A stretch of 64,000 bases of DNA, taken from positions 62,001 to 126,000 of the forward strand of contig NZ_JAUXSP010000021.1 in NCBI RefSeq assembly GCF_030679875.1, in the 5' to 3' direction. Source of the DNA: Phenylobacterium sp. (GTDB lineage: Bacteria; Pseudomonadota; Alphaproteobacteria; Caulobacterales; Caulobacteraceae). Below the pieces are notes generated by a model, which made no database searches, had not been told where the DNA came from, and was given only the letters and a program-made list of their open reading frames with translations. This document shows, in pieces, positions 63,937-64,000 of this stretch. The stretch's first letter is position 1. The number at the start of each line of letters is the position of its first letter. Position numbers and translations under genes: made by a program.

Positions 63937-64000
63937 TCGACGCCGAGCTTGAGGCCTTCGCACTCGAGGCCGGGGTCCTGGTGGAATGGGAGGACGTGCA
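63933..64000 (+). CDS. malQ: Probable 4-alpha-glucanotransferase, N-terminal fragment at window edge
   Basis: Only 22 codons are in the window: GTG start inside the preceding stop (GTGA), reading VIDAELEAFALEAGVLVEWEDV. A short helix ending in an Ala-Gly-x-x-x-x-Trp-Glu-Asp turn is how many bacterial MalQ proteins open, and MalQ or TreY is expected at this place in a glg/tre operon. The fragment is too short for certainty. Confidence 0.55.

Overview
The window is a high-GC chromosome segment from an alphaproteobacterium, most likely in the Caulobacterales (Phenylobacterium/Caulobacter-like). The evidence is a dense high-GC gene order, a large TonB-dependent receptor, a eukaryotic-type NADP isocitrate dehydrogenase, TTAACCAT-type CtrA half-site motifs, and LexA boxes of the alphaproteobacterial GTTC-N7-GTTC type in front of recA. 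There is no rRNA gene, intact tRNA gene, insertion sequence or CRISPR array. The genus assignment is inference.

Layout. 0-6 kb: a partial secreted protein, a LysR regulator, a DUF465 protein, purL, and a run of small genes (lipoprotein, DCC thiol oxidoreductase, DUF3429, DUF3606). 6-15 kb: a TonB-dependent receptor with a terminator, a DUF2243 membrane protein, a Tat-exported DUF885 hydrolase, a CinA-type amidohydrolase, a serine beta-lactamase-fold hydrolase and an LLM flavin enzyme. 15.3-18.2 kb: an accessory island with a compact type II restriction-modification operon (ribbon-helix-helix protein, C5 cytosine methyltransferase, GIY-YIG nuclease, all overlapping) and a divergent unknown gene. 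Their shared promoter region carries a perfect LexA-type box and three GGCGCC palindromes phased at 11 bp. 18.3-28.7 kb: Rrf2 with a divergent thioredoxin-reductase-like flavoprotein, PhoX, a CPA2 antiporter, a bolA / degenerate aldo-keto reductase / CGFS glutaredoxin cluster, a thioesterase, DUF4126, a lipoprotein, a CYTH protein and TerC. 29-37.6 kb: rpsD, a P2-type ATPase, an overlapping D-lactate dehydrogenase/lactate permease pair, a ParA-like ATPase with a perfect DnaA box upstream, a Tat-tagged SDR and a small lipoprotein. 37.6-47.2 kb: a methyltransferase, DUF1254/DUF1214, TrmJ, a class A beta-lactamase lipoprotein, icd, DUF2254, DUF2939, an AEC transporter and a VOC protein. 47.2-51.1 kb: alaS and recA, with a strong recA terminator and SOS box.

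51.4-64 kb is one alpha-glucan/trehalose operon. It holds glgE with an extra N-terminal pseudo-amylase domain, a treS-maltokinase fusion, glgB, a glgX-treZ fusion and the start of a probable malQ. All are joined by 4-bp stop/start overlaps (ATGA, TTGA, GTGA). Together they interconvert trehalose, maltose, maltose-1-phosphate and branched alpha-glucan (GlgE pathway), debranch the glucan, and release trehalose from maltooligosyl-trehalose; treY is expected just beyond the right edge.

The most novel-looking element is the restriction-modification island. Its promoter sequence suggests control by DNA damage (LexA) and possibly by its own RHH protein or by DNA methylation.
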